From Moniliella sp. 'wahieum' (taxonomy: Eukaryota; Basidiomycota; Moniliellomycetes; Moniliellales; Moniliellaceae), in contig RSEE01000056.1 in NCBI GenBank assembly GCA_003971905.1, positions 310,001 through 374,000 on the forward strand: DNA of 64,000 bases. Direction: 5' to 3'. Of the stretch, positions 35,139 through 47,600 are shown in pieces. Under the pieces are notes generated by a model that was not told where the DNA came from, did no database searches, and saw only the letters and a list, made by a program, of their open reading frames with translations. Made by a program: the position numbers and the translations under genes. How positions within the stretch are numbered: the stretch's first letter is position 1; the number at the start of each line of letters is the position of its first letter.

Positions 35139-36901
35139 TCAAGCACTCGTCGCCTCGACCAATTTCGCAACCCCCGACGCCAGCTTGTCCAGATCCTCCG
35201 CCGAGTTGCACTCGGCATAGACCCGCACACAGTCTTCCGTCCCCGACGGCCGCACAAACGAGCGTGCACCCGGAATGGTAGCCACCAGCGCGTCAATCTG
35301 CGCCTGCAGGCCCGCGGGCGAAGTCAGCTTGCGCTCGGCGTCGGTCGTCTTAAAGACAAAGCGGTCCTTGACATTGACCTTGAGCAGCTTGTTGGGCAGG
35401 TCGGTGTAAGACGCATCCCACTCCTTGGTCCCCCATTGCTTGGCCCGCAGCACATACTCGACCAGAAGCATGTCGCTCACCGCATCGCCAACAGTCTGGT
35501 TGATCACGTCCACCAAGCCCGCCAGTTCTTCAAGAGCATGCTTCTGGGCCGGCTCGGTCGCCTTGGCCAGCGCGTCCTTGATCCGCTGTTGAGCGGCAGG
35601 GGAAAAGAGAACAGTGCCATGACCGTTGGCCTCAAAGTACACCCCAACATCGTAGTGTTCGGCGGCATGGTGGAGGTGCTTGACGCCAGTCGGGGTGCAG
35701 GTGATGGGCACCCGCTGCGCCAGGTACTTGTTGAGCTGCCGTTGGCATAGGCCGTCTGAACACAGCCCACCTCGATGGCTACCCCGGCCTTCTTGGCGAG
35801 ATCAGAAATGTAATCGGCTGCCAGGGAGGCAATCTTATCGCCGTCCAGCAAGCGGAAGGAGGTCTTGTCTTGGGGCGGGCCAGCACAGTAAAAGTACACA
35901 ATCCGGTCGGCATCGCCATCGTACGCGGCCAAGCGGTCGTACGGCTTGATTCCGAGCGAAGCATCCTCAAATCCCACGGGCAAGCTCTGGTGCGTCTTGA
36001 CATAATCCGCCCCGCTCCCGTTGTTGAGCACGCCAGGAGTGGTAATGTCGGTGCGAAGGATGCGAACGGACAAGTTGGAGGAAGGGATGTGCTCTGTCAA
36101 CTTCTTCAATGACACAGCACCCACACCATTGGCACAGTCGACGGTCAGAGGCGAAATCTCTGGCTTGCCCTCAACCAGCGTGTTGTAGGCACGGCTCAGC
36201 TTCTGGTAGTACCCCCTCGAGCGTGGGCTCGCCATACGCCTGGGGGTACCGGCAGTGTTGTTGGCCAAGACAAGGTAGTGCAGTTGGGGGGTGGTGACCA
36301 GCCAGCATCAATGATCTTGGCACCAAGGGAGGCCAGACCATCCTTGACCGCCGTGGCCAATGGTACAGAGCTAGGGCGAGTGTCGTAGCCCACCACTACC
36401 GTCGCAGGTGTGGCCAGATCAATCTTGAATTCAGCACAAGTTTGTCCAGCACGCCAATCAGCTCCTCGGGGAACTGGCATTGGCGAGCAACGAGCAAAAC
36501 GGCTCCCACGGAGCCTCGAGCATCTCGCCCCGCGCATCGACGGCCTTGATGCCATTGTCCTGCCAAGCCAAACACGGGTCAGCACCGTTGGCCACCAAGG
36601 GGAACGCAGGGGGGGGGTGACGCGACGTACCTCTTCGGGGTTGTGACTAGCGGTGACCATGAGGCCAGTATACTTGCCTCCAAGCCTTGCTGCGGAGGGC
36701 ACCAATAAGGCCCATGCGGAAGCAGACGCCATCGAGGACGTTGGCCTGGCACAGGCGTCAGCTGGGCTGGTGGGGGGGGCGGGGGGGGCGGAGGGGGACG
36801 TACTTGGTCCGGAGACCGGCGGTGCCATAGGTGAACTTGACGCCGGCGGGGGTGGGGTGCTTGGCGGAGGCAGCGAGGATGGCGTCCGAGGGCAGCGACA
36901 T
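35139..36901 (-). CDS. AGM1: Phosphoacetylglucosamine mutase
   Basis: Converts GlcNAc-6-phosphate to GlcNAc-1-phosphate in UDP-GlcNAc synthesis, feeding chitin, N-glycans and GPI anchors; cytosolic and essential in yeast (Pcm1/Agm1). The ATG at 36901 gives MSLPSDAILAASAKHP, then KFTYGTAGLRTK. Introns are 36746-36803 (58 nt) and 36560-36630 (71 nt), both with GTACGT donors. The catalytic phosphoserine loop VTASHNPEE|DNGIK spans the second intron. The metal site AAYDGDADRIVYF and the phosphate-binding SFVRPSGTEDCVRVYAE are intact. The protein ends LVEATSA at TGA 35139. Frame changes are seen near 36680, 36450, 36220 and 35725. All four domain signatures of the alpha-phosphohexomutase family are present, so the assignment is firm. 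Confidence 0.93.
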
Positions 36902-37153
36902 GGCGGTGGTGGTGAAGGCGGGGTGCGGGCAGGGGCGCTGCTGGCCCGCAGCAAGCATTCATCCAGCGCCGCGGAGCCGGGGCGGGCGTGTCGATCCGAT
37001 CGTGGATCGAGGCGTGGCGCGGGCAGCAGCGCGCCACGTGGACGCTGCCCCCGTGCGCGGGCGGCGGAGGTGCGGTGTGCGCTGCCAACACCAACACTCG
37101 CGGCAGAGCAGCGCAGTGCCAGCTGCTATGGAACACACTCCCTGCCCCCCCCC

Positions 37154-37163
37154 ATCACGTGAT
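37154..37163. promoter_or_regulatory. Palindrome ATCACGTGAT upstream of AGM1
   Basis: A perfect 10-bp palindrome with a CACGTG core, 253 bp upstream of the AGM1 start. Confidence 0.5.
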
Positions 37164-37619
37164 GCCGCAGCGGACTCTAACGTTCAGCGGACGGAGGTGC
37201 ACGTGCATTCAGCCAGGAGGACGGCGAAGATGCTCCTCCCCACAACAGCAGCCTTCTGGACCGCAAAATACGACCAGTGTTATTATCGTATCGGAGCAGT
37301 TCGCTGTGGGTTTATCTCGTCTCTATGCTCGATTCTCAACGAGCATGCTTGGTTTTGGCCTTGTTTGGCGGCGCTGTTCAAGTGATCGAGACGGATCATC
37401 TGCATACTGACATGGGTTCCTATGCCGCCATGCACAGCGGACAGGCAAACAAGAGCGGATGCTGCAATGGTATCTATGCCGCACATGGTACAATGCCAGA
37501 CGACAGGGGTGGAAATACACGCAGTCCACAGGAAGAGCCCCTTCGTTCTTGCCCCGTTTCAATCCTCCTCGCTAACCATGGGGATGAAGAACTGCAGTTC
37601 AGGTCAGTTGGGACCACAA

Positions 37620-38788
37620 TCAGCCACACGCATAGGACACAATGCATACCGACATGACTGTTCCTTGCGATCGGCCTCCCACGTGGACCATAAATACGGC
37701 GCAGGATTCATCGGGGTGGAAGGTTGCCATCGTATGCGACTCAACCGAGTGGCTCGATAGGAACCGCATGAAGGGGCGCATGTCAAGGTCAATCTCCTCG
37801 CGCAACGGCGGGTCCTGCGAATTTTGTGTGGTAGGCACCATTTCTGGAGTTCCAAGCGGACTGTCAGCACCTCGTCTGTGAACAGAAGAACTCAAGGCAG
37901 CCAAAAAAAAAACAAAGGACAGAAAAAACAAGAAAGACAGGGAGCTGGGACATACGAATACCACCCAGCAAATTCTTCCATTTCACCTCCACCCACCGCC
38001 CCGCGCTCATTCGATCCCCCCATCGTGAAGGTTCCCGCATTGTCGGCGGTGAAATGAAGCTTGGGAAACCCCATACGATTCAACCGCTCGGTGACGGTCC
38101 GTATTTTCGACAGTTTGGGCAGTTGGATCGACACTGAGGGCAAGGAAACATGAGGCTCGTTGAACTCTTCCCACTCGGCGGGCTTCATGAGGCGGATGAG
38201 CACCTCGTGTTGAATTTCGGCCTTGGTCTTGCTTCCATCCTTGGATTCAGTGCCATTCTGGAGAGAAACATGGCTGAGCCAGTGCTCAAGAAATCTACAG
38301 CTCTTGATAAGGGGGCGGGGGAACGTACCACGTCAGCCAAGAGAGAAGGCAAGATGAGGTGACGCCTCGTTTTCCAAGGCGCATAGTGATTGAGTCGAAT
38401 CAGCGGCGCTTTTCAGGGCCGAGGCGATCATTTCAGTCTGGACTTGGATGTTGATTTGGTCATGAAACTTGCTCTGGACTTGATAATTGCGGAAGAAAAT
38501 GTCCTGCAGAGAGCGTCAGAAGAGGCAGGAGGGCGGGAACACGGGAGGTCCTACCTTGGACAAAGTGCTGGCGGAACCACAAGCGTCAGTGTCACAGCAA
38601 CGGCGAAGCAACAGAGTCCGGGAGCAGCGGCACGTACGTCCACACCTGCACCCCGCCAGCGTCAGAGAGGGTGATGAACTTGATCTCGTCGGGGGAGAAG
38701 TGGAGGGTGCAGAAGGGCCCGATGCGCGCCATGACTGCACTATCTTGAGCATCGTAGGCGCAGCCTCGATCTCCGTGCGCAAACGCAT
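37620..38788 (-). CDS. HUS1: Checkpoint clamp subunit Hus1
   Basis: A PCNA-like subunit of the Rad9-Rad1-Hus1 (9-1-1) clamp loaded at damaged DNA. The ATG at 38788 gives MRLRTEIEAAPTMLKIVQS. Then, in the next frame, ARIGPFCTLHFSPDEIKFIT and GGVQVWT match the Hus1 N-terminus. The middle part reads LIRLMKPAEWEEFNEPHVSL, PSVSIQLPKL and KLHFTADNAGTFTM. An 80-nt intron at 37876-37955 (donor GTATGT, poly-T before the acceptor) precedes EEIDLDMRPFMRFLSSH and ESCAVFMVHVGG, which is the family C-terminus. Further short introns or frame changes lie between 38630 and 38200. The end at 37620 is the first stop after VMSVCIVSYACG. It is divergent from the SPX transporter gene. Confidence 0.85.
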
Positions 38789-38895
38789 GGCGTGGCGGGG
38801 GGGGAGGGCGATGGTGGAGGCAGAAGGGAGAGTTAAATGAGTCGGCCGTGGGCAGCAGGTCGGGTCGCGGCGAATGGGGAGGCGCTAGGGTTGGG

Positions 38896-39002
38896 CACGT
38901 GACGTGGATGTGGCTAGGGTTGTGCGCCACTCGGCCTCGGTTGGAATACCGCGACTTCTGGTCGTGGGCCAAGTTCGGGCAGCGCTGCCACCATCTCACG
39001 TG
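38896..39002. promoter_or_regulatory. Bidirectional promoter with two CACGTG boxes
   Basis: CACGTG at 38896-38901 and at 38997-39002 lie in the roughly 390 bp between the HUS1 start (38788, minus) and the first readable SPX codon (39183, plus). Confidence 0.45.
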
Positions 39003-39182
39003 GCCTCTCGTGCGCGCTGCTTTCCACACCATCGTCCTCCGTGCCGCGCCGTTTGCCCAGCACGCCTGCCTCCCGCACGCACCCATCCGGCGGCGAGGAT
39101 CGCCCTCGAGCCCCTCGCCGCTGCCCCCACCGATCCCGATCCCCATCGCGCCCCCCCTGCTCCTGCCCAGCCCCCAGCCACC

Positions 39183-41816
39183 TTCTCCCAGTGCCTCGCC
39201 TTCAACAGCGTCCCTCAATGGCGGCAGGCCTACCTTGACTACAGCCAGCTCAAGTCCCTGATCGCCCAACTCCATCAGAGAAGTTGTGATCCACCTCCCT
39301 TGTATCCGCCCCCATCCACTCCGGCACACTACGGCCTGGACATTGAGAGCGAATCGGCCGCCTTGCTCCCGTTCTTCCCAGGACGAAGATGTATACAATC
39401 CAGACCGCACCTTTATCCCTGCCCTCGACCAGCAGCTCAAGAAGATTTGCGACTTTTACCGTGTCCAAGAGCAAGCCCAGTTTGCCCAGGTTGCTCAGCT
39501 GGAAACGGCCGTGGGATCGGCAGAGCAGGGCACGAACCTGCCCACCCAACCATCCCCCAGCATCCACGTCCCTGAGTCCTTGATCGAAATCGAAGTGAAG
39601 CCGCAGGGCAGCCGCAAGCGACTGCATCTGGGTCAGGGAGCGATGGAGTTGATCCCGATCCTCATCGGTCCGTCTCAGTGGCTCTCCGTCCCGTCACGCG
39701 GGAATCTTGTCTTCTCCTTGGCCTGCTCATTTGCCCCTTCCCGTGCTTCCAAGGAGGAGAAGCTATCAGCCTCCTTCAGTGCGGATGGGGCTTCTTTTTG
39801 GGCGTCGGAGGATGACTATGTGGTTGACCTGCGATTGACGCTGAAGCGGCGCGGCTGAGTTGTTTGTCAGTCTCTCTGAACTGCAACAGTATGCTGCGTG
39901 AACCTGACGGGGTTGCAGAAGCTGCTGAAAAAGTACGACACGTGCCTATCCCGGTCCCTCAAGGAGGCCTACCTGGAGCAAGTCGTGATGAAGCAATACC
40001 CTTTTACAGCCGTTGCGCACGAAGCTCTAACCCGGCACATGAGCACAGTTGTCGTCTTTATGCCCGAGTCCACACTCAGAACGAGTACGATCTTGCCTTG
40101 GAGCAACTCAAGCTTCATCTTCGGGAAGAAGTTGTGTGGCAACGGAATACAGCTTGGCACCCGTTTCCGGGGTCGAATGCCGGGCCCGAGAACGCCATTG
40201 CGGTTGATATGGTGGACGAGCAAGTAGGGGAAGTTGTCTCACGACGTCCCCAAGGCGGGGGGGTTTCTCTTTCCCACTGTGTCTGCGATCCAGCTTGCGG
40301 TCGCATTGCTCATCTTTGTTGCGTTACTGAAACTGCCCATGCTCCGGTTCTTTACTCGGGTCGAGGCGCAAAACTGTTTCGCCATGCTGGTGCTGTGCAC
40401 CATCTTGTGGGCGACCGAGGTGATCCCTCTCTTTGCCACTTCCTTCCTTGTCCCCTTTTTGGTGGTCACATTGCGTGTGGCTCGCAGCGACGATGGGAAG
40501 GACCGGCGGCTCGGGGCCGACGAGACAGCCAAGTGGATCTTTCTGCAAATGTTTGCACCCAACATGTACCTTCTCATTGGAGGGTTTACTCTTGCGCTGT
40601 GTTGGGCAAATACGGCATCGACAAGGTGCTTGCCGTCAAGGTTTTGCGCTTGGCCGGTACCAAACCCTCAACGGTTCTGTTGGCTCATATGGCGGTAGCC
40701 ACGTTTGCGTCAATGTGGGTGTCGAATGTGGCATCACCCGTGCTCATGTACGGTCTGATCCAACCCATTCTCGACACCTTGCCTCAGGACTCGTCCTATG
40801 CCCGTGCGCTCATCTTGGGCATTGCGCTGGCGTCCAACATTGGCGGACAAACATCGCCGATTGCCTCACCAGCAGAACTTGATTGCGCTGCAGTACATGA
40901 AAGAGCCGCTGGGTTGGCTCCAGTGGTTTGCCATCACCATTCCTGTCTCGGGTTTGAGTGTGGTGGCGATCTGGTTGCTCATGTTGCGCGTGTACGGATC
41001 GGGGGAAGGGGTGGTGATCCGCAAGGTGGCCTCGTCCGAGCCGTTCAGTCGGACCCAGTGGTTCATCACGGGCGTCAGCGTGGCTACGATTTTGCTCTGG
41101 TGTGTGGAGCGCAACTTGGATTACATCCTGGGCGACATGGGCGTCGTGGCCTTGATCCCGCTCGTTGTCTTTTCGGTTCGGGCTTGCTGACCAAGGACGA
41201 CTTTAACAACTTTTTGTGGACCGTCGTCTTCCTCGCCATGGGAGGCATTGCCTTGGGCAAAGCCGTGACCGCGTCAGGGTTGCTCGATAGCCTGGACTTG
41301 CGTATGTGCTGCTCGGCTCGGTTCTTCTTTGGTGATCCCTGCCCTGACTGCTGTCTTTTGATTTGATTCGCCTTTTCTGCAGTGATCCAGAGCATTGTTC
41401 AGCACATGCCTCTGTGGCAAGTTCTGCTCAGTCTCCTCGCCATCTCGCTGGTTGTAGCCACCTTTATCTCCCACACGATCGCTACCGTGCTCTTGGCGCC
41501 AATTGCGGCCCAGGTAGGCGATCGTCTCGAATCGCCCCACCCGCGTCTACTGATCATGGCCACCACGCTGGCTGCGAGCGCAGCCATGGGCCTTCCTGTT
41601 TCTGGCTTCCCCAACATGACTGCCGCCTCGCTCGAGGATCGGACGGGGAAGCGGTACCTCGCAGTGAAAGATTTCCTTCGGTCGGGCTTGCTGGCGTCGG
41701 TGCTTTGTGGCGCGATCATTGCCACGGCTGGTGTGCTGGTCATGAGGTGCTGCAGCTGTAACCTGGTCAAGACAACCTCCTTGCTGTCCTTGGCGCTACC
41801 TCCTTGTCCTAATTGA
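39183..41816 (+). CDS. SPX-domain low-affinity phosphate transporter (Pho87/90/91 type)
   Basis: A phosphate/sodium-type permease of the DASS fold with an N-terminal SPX domain that senses inositol pyrophosphate. Fungal members act at the plasma membrane (Pho87/90) or the vacuole (Pho91). The first readable codons give FSQCLAFNSVPQWRQAYLDY, the usual SPX start; the initiator Met was not found and may lie in a short upstream exon. SPX continues with LDQQLKKICDFYRVQE and LTGLQKLLKKYDTCL. The permease part has FFTRVEAQNCFAMLVL, ATEVIPLFATSFLVP, IFLQMFAPNMYLLIGG, ASNIGGQTSPIASP, SGFPNMTAASLED and FISHTIATVLLAP. An intron lies at 41302-41392. Frame changes are near 39380, 39890, 40070, 40225, 40600, 40850 and 41175. 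The exact C-terminus (stop 41816) is uncertain. Confidence 0.88.
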
Positions 41817-42641
41817 CCCATCCATTTATGATCTGATCTCTTGCCGCTCCGGTTCGCTTCTGGACGGTGGACTGTTGCTCGTGCATTCCAAAGAGGGAAA
41901 CGGACAGAGGAAAGCAACCCGGGCCTGCTCAGCCGGACGGCTAAGATTGCCACCACGTTAGAGCGCTAGCTAGTTGCGAGCCAAGCCCCGAAGACAGGCA
42001 GCGTTTGGGGCGCAGCGACCCCCCCCCCCTCCTCGCATGCCATGGTCCCTTCAGTTCTCTGGCTAGAGAGTGTGGGAGTGTCCGACTGGGTTGGTTATGC
42101 TAACCAGCACGGAGACCAGAACCTCAGGGTCCCATGTCACATGTCACAGGCCACGGGAACCTGCTGTAATAACGTGTGGTGAGTCCTTGGCAAGCCACTG
42201 GATTTTGGTTTGGATGGAGGAGAGGGCACGGCAGTGGGACAATGATCCACTCTGAGCGTACCGGATGAGAGGGCAGCCAACAGAAGAAAGTGCGACGAGG
42301 AACGAATGCGGTATATAATCAGATAGGGGGCAGGATGGAGGATACAGCAGTAGGGAATGCCGTCGATTCTGAAACGCAAGAGAGGACTGCCTGTCCAACC
42401 GCACATGGGAGAAAAATGGCGAGACAGACAGATGGGTTGAACGAAAGGTGGGTGAAGGGAGGATGGGGGGCGATGCAAGTGGGGATCAGGGGGGAATCGG
42501 GGCATCGGGAATCGGGGTGTCCAGACCAAACGAAAGCATACAGTGGAAAGGGGAGGGGAGGCGAGCTGTAGCAACAGGGGCAACAGAGAGAGAGGAGAAG
42601 AGACGACGGGGGGTAACACAAATGAAAAAAAGAAATGCAAC
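41817..42641. other. Convergent intergenic region
   Basis: Lies between the convergent ends of the phosphate transporter and the dehydrogenase. It contains a C run (42021-42031) and purine-rich sequence at 42440-42600. The minus-strand open frames here are Pro/Ser/Leu noise with no homology I can see. Confidence 0.5.
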
Positions 42642-43776
42642 TCAAGCCACCCGTACCACCACTGTCGCCCCAGCGTCCGAGGGGTATCAGCCCCTTCAAA
42701 GCCCGAGGGGCGTCTTGGAGGGAGAGGCACTCAGACGAGGACAGATGGTCCCGTCCAGCGCGGCACGGTGCATGCTGAGCAACGCGTCGTGCGTATCGTG
42801 GAACCGGTCCGGTCCGATCCATGATACTCGATCGGTTTCTTGTCCTTTTTGAACAAGGAGCGCTTCAACGCATGCGAGTGGGCTTTCGTCCCACCATGGC
42901 TTCCCCACTCCTCGCCATAGCACGTAACAAAGTGACCGTCGCGTACAAGCAGACGCCGTGAAGCACTGTACAGCTTGCGGTCCCCGATCGTGTCCACCAC
43001 AAGATCAAAACTACTTTCGTGAGCGAGTGGATCGCCCACAACGCTTCGCCCACCACCACCTCGTGGGCGCCGTTGGCCTGGGCGATCGCATAGCCCTCGG
43101 TGGAGCCGGGCGGACATGGGCGACGATGATCAGCCCCAATTGGGTACAGGCTTGCATCGTCAACAGTCCCACACCATCGTGGGCATTGAGAATGAGCACA
43201 CGCGACCCGCGCTCGAGGTGCTGGCAATAGTGGCTGCTGTACCTGGAACGCCATCGCACCCGTAGCGGGCAAGGCGGCGATTGCTCCGGGTCAGCTTTCT
43301 TCTGGCGCCTTGGCTACGAGCGACTGGTCAATGAGTAGGTACTCGGCGAGCGCGCCCGACTAGACAGGACATGTGAGTCAGATATCCACTCGCTCAGAGC
43401 AAAAGCAAATCGGGAACAGGAACGTACTGTTTTGCAATCGGTCAGGCCAAAGACCATGTCGCCTTTGTGCACCTCTTCCACTCCCGAGCCCACAGCGCAA
43501 TCCGCCCACAAAAGCTGCGGCCGGGAACAAACCCGTCCGCTTCGACCGACCGCACCGGTCCCGTACGATCGCCCGTCTACTGCATCAATCGCGACGGCAT
43601 GACAGCAACCAAGACCTCGCCAGGCCCCACCTGGCGCGGCACAGGCCAATCTTGCGCCAGACCAAGTTTTCTTGGACCCTCTTCCACCCCACAGAGCCAG
43701 TCTCGGTTCGATTCCTCAACCTCCGCATGCCGTCTCGTTGGGGTGGCTGGGCCATCGTGATGACAATGGCCGCCAT
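42642..43776 (-). CDS. Medium-chain dehydrogenase/quinone oxidoreductase-like
   Basis: An NAD(P)H-dependent oxidoreductase of the medium-chain family; the substrate is unknown. The N-terminal part reads DWPVPRQVGPGEVLVAV, then AIDAVDGRSYGTG, then VHKGDMVFGLTDCKT. A 68-nt intron at 43360-43427 (donor GTACGT) is followed by SGALAEYLLIDQSLVAKAP. The Rossmann fold is seen as GSRVLILNAHDGVGLLTMQA and SSFDLVVDTIGDRKLY. The C-terminal part has SLQDAPRALKGLIPL and ends TVVVRVA at TGA 42642. No catalytic zinc Cys/His set is visible, so a quinone-reductase-like, zinc-free member is likelier. Frame changes are near 43650, 43500, 43290, 43070, 42830, 42740 and 42675. The start is ATG 43776 or 43728. Confidence 0.75.
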
Positions 43777-43810
43777 GGTCGGTTTATTCTGCAGCGGGGT
43801 TTCATCGGTT

Positions 43811-44632
43811 TCAGAGAGCCGCCGGGGGGTCCATCATCGGCACGAGATTGCGTACCGGGACAGCAGGGGAGCTTAGGATCGACGCTGGCCCCTGGGCAGT
43901 TGTGTTTTCCGGTCCGAAATCCACATTCTGTTGGGGGGCGACACGCGTTGGTGGGGTTCCCATTGCTGGAAGCAATTGACGAAGTTTGGGCGAAGCCTCC
44001 ACTGTCCGAGATGAGAGCGGTGGGGGGGCATCGAGGGGGCCGGAAGAGCTGGGCCAGTCCGGCGTGGGGTCGACGGGGTATCGCGAGAACTAGTAGGGAG
44101 CGAAGCGACCGAGTTGGAGAAAAACGCTGGACGCTTCACGGGCAGGCGAAGGCGCTCCTCCATAACAGCACCGGGAGAGAGCCTTGCCGTTCGTCGTGGC
44201 TTTCCATGGGGCGGTTGACCATGCCACCCTGAGGATGAGGACGGTAGTAGGATCCGTCGAGCACAGAAGGTTCTAAACCCACGGCTGGCCCGCTTCTCCC
44301 TTTACGTACTGACGAGGTACGAGGGAGGCGATCCGAAGCTGCTTGAGTGCTCAGCCCGACGCATTCCCTTCGACTGTAAGGGCGGACCAGGGTGACCGGC
44401 GAATTCTCTGCCGAAAGCTGGGGGTACTTTGGGTCATCGGAAGTCTGGAAGGGAGCGAAGCGTAGGGGACTCCACTACAGCAGGAGGGGCAGGGGAAAAA
44501 AAGGAAGAGCAGGTTTGTCCTTGTGCGAAGAAAGAGATTTCATCGTCAAAGGTTGCAGCAGAGCACTGCGCCCTTTCATCCTTTTCTTAGCCTTGACGCT
44601 TGGGGGCTCACTTTGGATCAACTGCGAAATGG
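43811..44632 (-). other. Possible 3' coding extension of the disordered gene
   Basis: Minus-strand text here is protein-like in pieces (SVASLPTSSRDTPSTPRR; EASPKLRQLLPAMGTPPTRV; ending MMDPPAAL at stop 43811), with the same Ser/Pro style as the gene upstream. It could be its C-terminus, beyond a false stop at 44633, or decayed sequence. It ends only about 35 bp from the dehydrogenase start. Confidence 0.3.
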
Positions 44633-47600
44633 TCATTCCACCCGATGAACGGTGGTACCCTGCTCCACTTCCGAAGGAGAAGGCTTGACTTTCGTTTTCT
44701 TAGCCTTAAACTTGGATACTGGTTTCTTGACGATAGTGAAGCGCTTTGTTTCCCGTGTGGCGGCACTTTGTTCGGATGGCTGGAATGGGACAGGGGGAGT
44801 TGGGGGTGTCCGTTGTTCTTCGGAGGGAAGCAGACCAGACCAGCCGCGGTGCAGATGCCGGGTAAACAAATGGCACTGGCTCTGCCGAGAGGGGACTCGA
44901 AGCGGCCGAGTGCGGCGTGGACAAAGTTCCGAGCGCGCAGAAGCGATAGGACTGCCGACTGGGCGTTTGCGTGTGGCCGCACAGGAATCACAGGCCCAGC
45001 CACAGGGGCATTCATACTCGAGGGAGAGCCACGAGGGTTATCCATCTGCAAATGCTCCCGCCCTGGGCCCATTGGTTGAGGCTGGTCATCGAGGGCCGTT
45101 GAAGATACAAGCACGGGGGGCGGCAGCACGACTGGCGGAGGAAAATCCGGTGCATCAGAGCGCGAAGAGGTGCACTGCGGCGGGGCGGGAACGGTATCGG
45201 GTACAGCGGTGGCGTGGACGAGCGGGGTGAACCTGATAGGGATGGAGATTCTTTCGGGGCCTCCTCCGGATGGGCTTCGAACAAGCGTGGGGCAGAAGGC
45301 GCCACGCCCTCCTGCCCATCCGACGAAGAGGTGCGGGTCGGAGTTAAGGCGATTCCTCTTGCGTGTGGGGGGAGGGGGGCATCTCCCTGCTTTGACCTGT
45401 TGGCAAAGGGGACGAGTGTGGGACGTGACGCCTGGGCTGACCCAACAACCAAGGACCAAGTGGGAGATTCCTTCTCGGAGGAAATGTCGGACCTGCTGCT
45501 CGAGCTTTCATTGCGCTCATGGCCGGGACTTGCACGTGGCTCGCCCAAGCCGACATTGAGCGTATCAGCCAGGTTCGTTGGTGAATACACACCCAACGTG
45601 ACGGAATGAGACGATCCAGGAGCTAAGCATTGCCCACGGCAATCACATTGGATGAAGTATCGGTTGTGGGCGCCTGAAAGACAGGTGCATCAACCTTGCC
45701 TCCCGCCGTTGGAGTGGAGGGCTTGGTTTCCATCACGGGGGAGAGGGTGCCTTGTGTACTGGGAATAATGTGTCGGTAGTAGCAATGGGCGAAGCGACCG
45801 CTAACGAGTTAGCAACAGGGGAGGGTGCAGGTGAAAGCAAAGCCTGTTGGTAGCGTCCTCGGGTCATAATACTAGGATCGCTAAGGCAGCTTCTTTTGCT
45901 TTGACTTTCTCTGCCAGTGCCTTTTCTTCCTGTAACCTCTGGCCTGGGCACGCTCTTCCTGGTCGACGGTATGGAAGCACCTAGCCAAGCTTCCCCGAGT
46001 TCGGCATCGATCCCCTCGAAGGATATACGGCCATAAGCCGGGCTCTCCCCAGCTGGGGGTACCGATTCCGCCTCTGCGGAGGGTGGCACCTTCTCGGCCT
46101 CGGAGAAGGTCATATACGAACGAGGTTGGGTGGGCTCTGGGATATGTGCCTCCTTGGGCTTCTCGTTTGCAGAAGAAGACTCTAGCCCGAACTGATCGAA
46201 AATCCACGTAGGCCAAGTAAGTCATCTTCCTGCGACTTGGAGGAAGGGATTGGGGCTTGGGAAGCAGCCTCGGCATGAGGGGAAGGTTCCGGTGTCTGTG
46301 TCTCATGTGACGTGCTGTGGTGTACCCCAGTCTCCACCATCATCTGTTTGGACTCTGGCTCGACTTCAGGCAAGCCATTAGGACTCTCCTCAGGTTGGCT
46401 CGCTTGCTGGAACTCTGGCTCGGCGGCATCATGCTCATGATCCTTGGATGCAAGAAACGCGTTGATGCCAAAGACGGACCCGAGAGAGATGGTGGACAAC
46501 CTCTTAGGATTGACCACTTCTATCGAAGGAGTCCCCTGGAGCGAGAGGCTCTCGTCTTGGGGGCGAGGGACGGCTGGGTCAGTGCCCACAAGCACCACGG
46601 GCGTGGTGCCTTCCGTGCAGGGGGTTCCGGACGTCACGCTTACTGGACGAGAAGAGAGGGAGATTCGCCCTCGCTTTCTTCTGCGACGCGTGCTAGCGGG
46701 CCTGGGGATACATGGGCCCATTTTCCCTGTGGATCTGACGAAAGAAGAGAGGTGTCGCTTGATGACGCCTCCACTTCCTCCTCGTCGTTCTCATCCTCCT
46801 CTTCTTCCTCTTCTTCGTCTTCTTCGTTCTCCTCCTCCTCCTCCTCCTCCTCCTCCTCCTCCTCCTCCTCCTCCTCCTCCTCTCCTCCTCCTCCTCCCCT
46901 CCTCGTCAGTCTCTTCTTCTTCGCTCACCTCATCATCCCCCTCGCCAACTGGTTCTCCTCACTGCTCTCTTCGCCATCCTCAATCTCCCCGCCCTCTTCA
47001 CCATGGCCCTCAAGCGGCGTGTCCTTCTCATCCTCCCTCGAATCTGAACCGAGTCCTGCTGGGGCTCCAGCGCAAGCCGGTGGCTCAGACACATAAGTCC
47101 GGCGCAACATCTCGTCCGACTCGGTATCAGAGTCGCGGTTGCCTTGGCTGGTGCGATCCAGCACGGAGGATGAGACCGGGACGGAGGGTGAGACGGAGAG
47201 GGAAGTGGCACTCGCACTGGAGCTTGGGGGCGGGAAGGCCGGAGTGGAAGGGGACAGCCGAGACGGTTGGAGCGGCGGTTGGAACACGGTTGGAGCCCTG
47301 CGGGATGGGAGGCTGGCTCTGCTGTAGGAGAGGAGCACGATGTGGTGCCGGGGCAGGCCGGGAGAGTAGGCTGGCACATGCGGCAGAGAGGCCGGCTCAA
47401 CACCGGGGGTGACAGCGACCTGGCCCGTCCAGGGCCCGACGACCTGTCTCGCGACCTGGTCAACGGGCCGGTCGTGCGCCAGCTCGGCACGCAGGCGAGC
47501 GAGGTGCTCTTGTTTGCGAGCGAGGCCGTTGGCGGTGGTGCCATGGGTAAAGCGATGGGAGGGGTGGGCATGAGGCGCGCCCCAGGCCCGCGCTGCTGTG

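Noticed and set aside
43690-43720. tRNA-like GGTTCGATTCC word
   Set aside because: No acceptor stem or anticodon arm fits around it, and it lies in the dehydrogenase 5' coding region.
46317-47096. Plus-strand frame with a long poly-serine run
   Set aside because: The serine run is the complement of the Glu tract of the minus-strand gene, which is readable on both sides.
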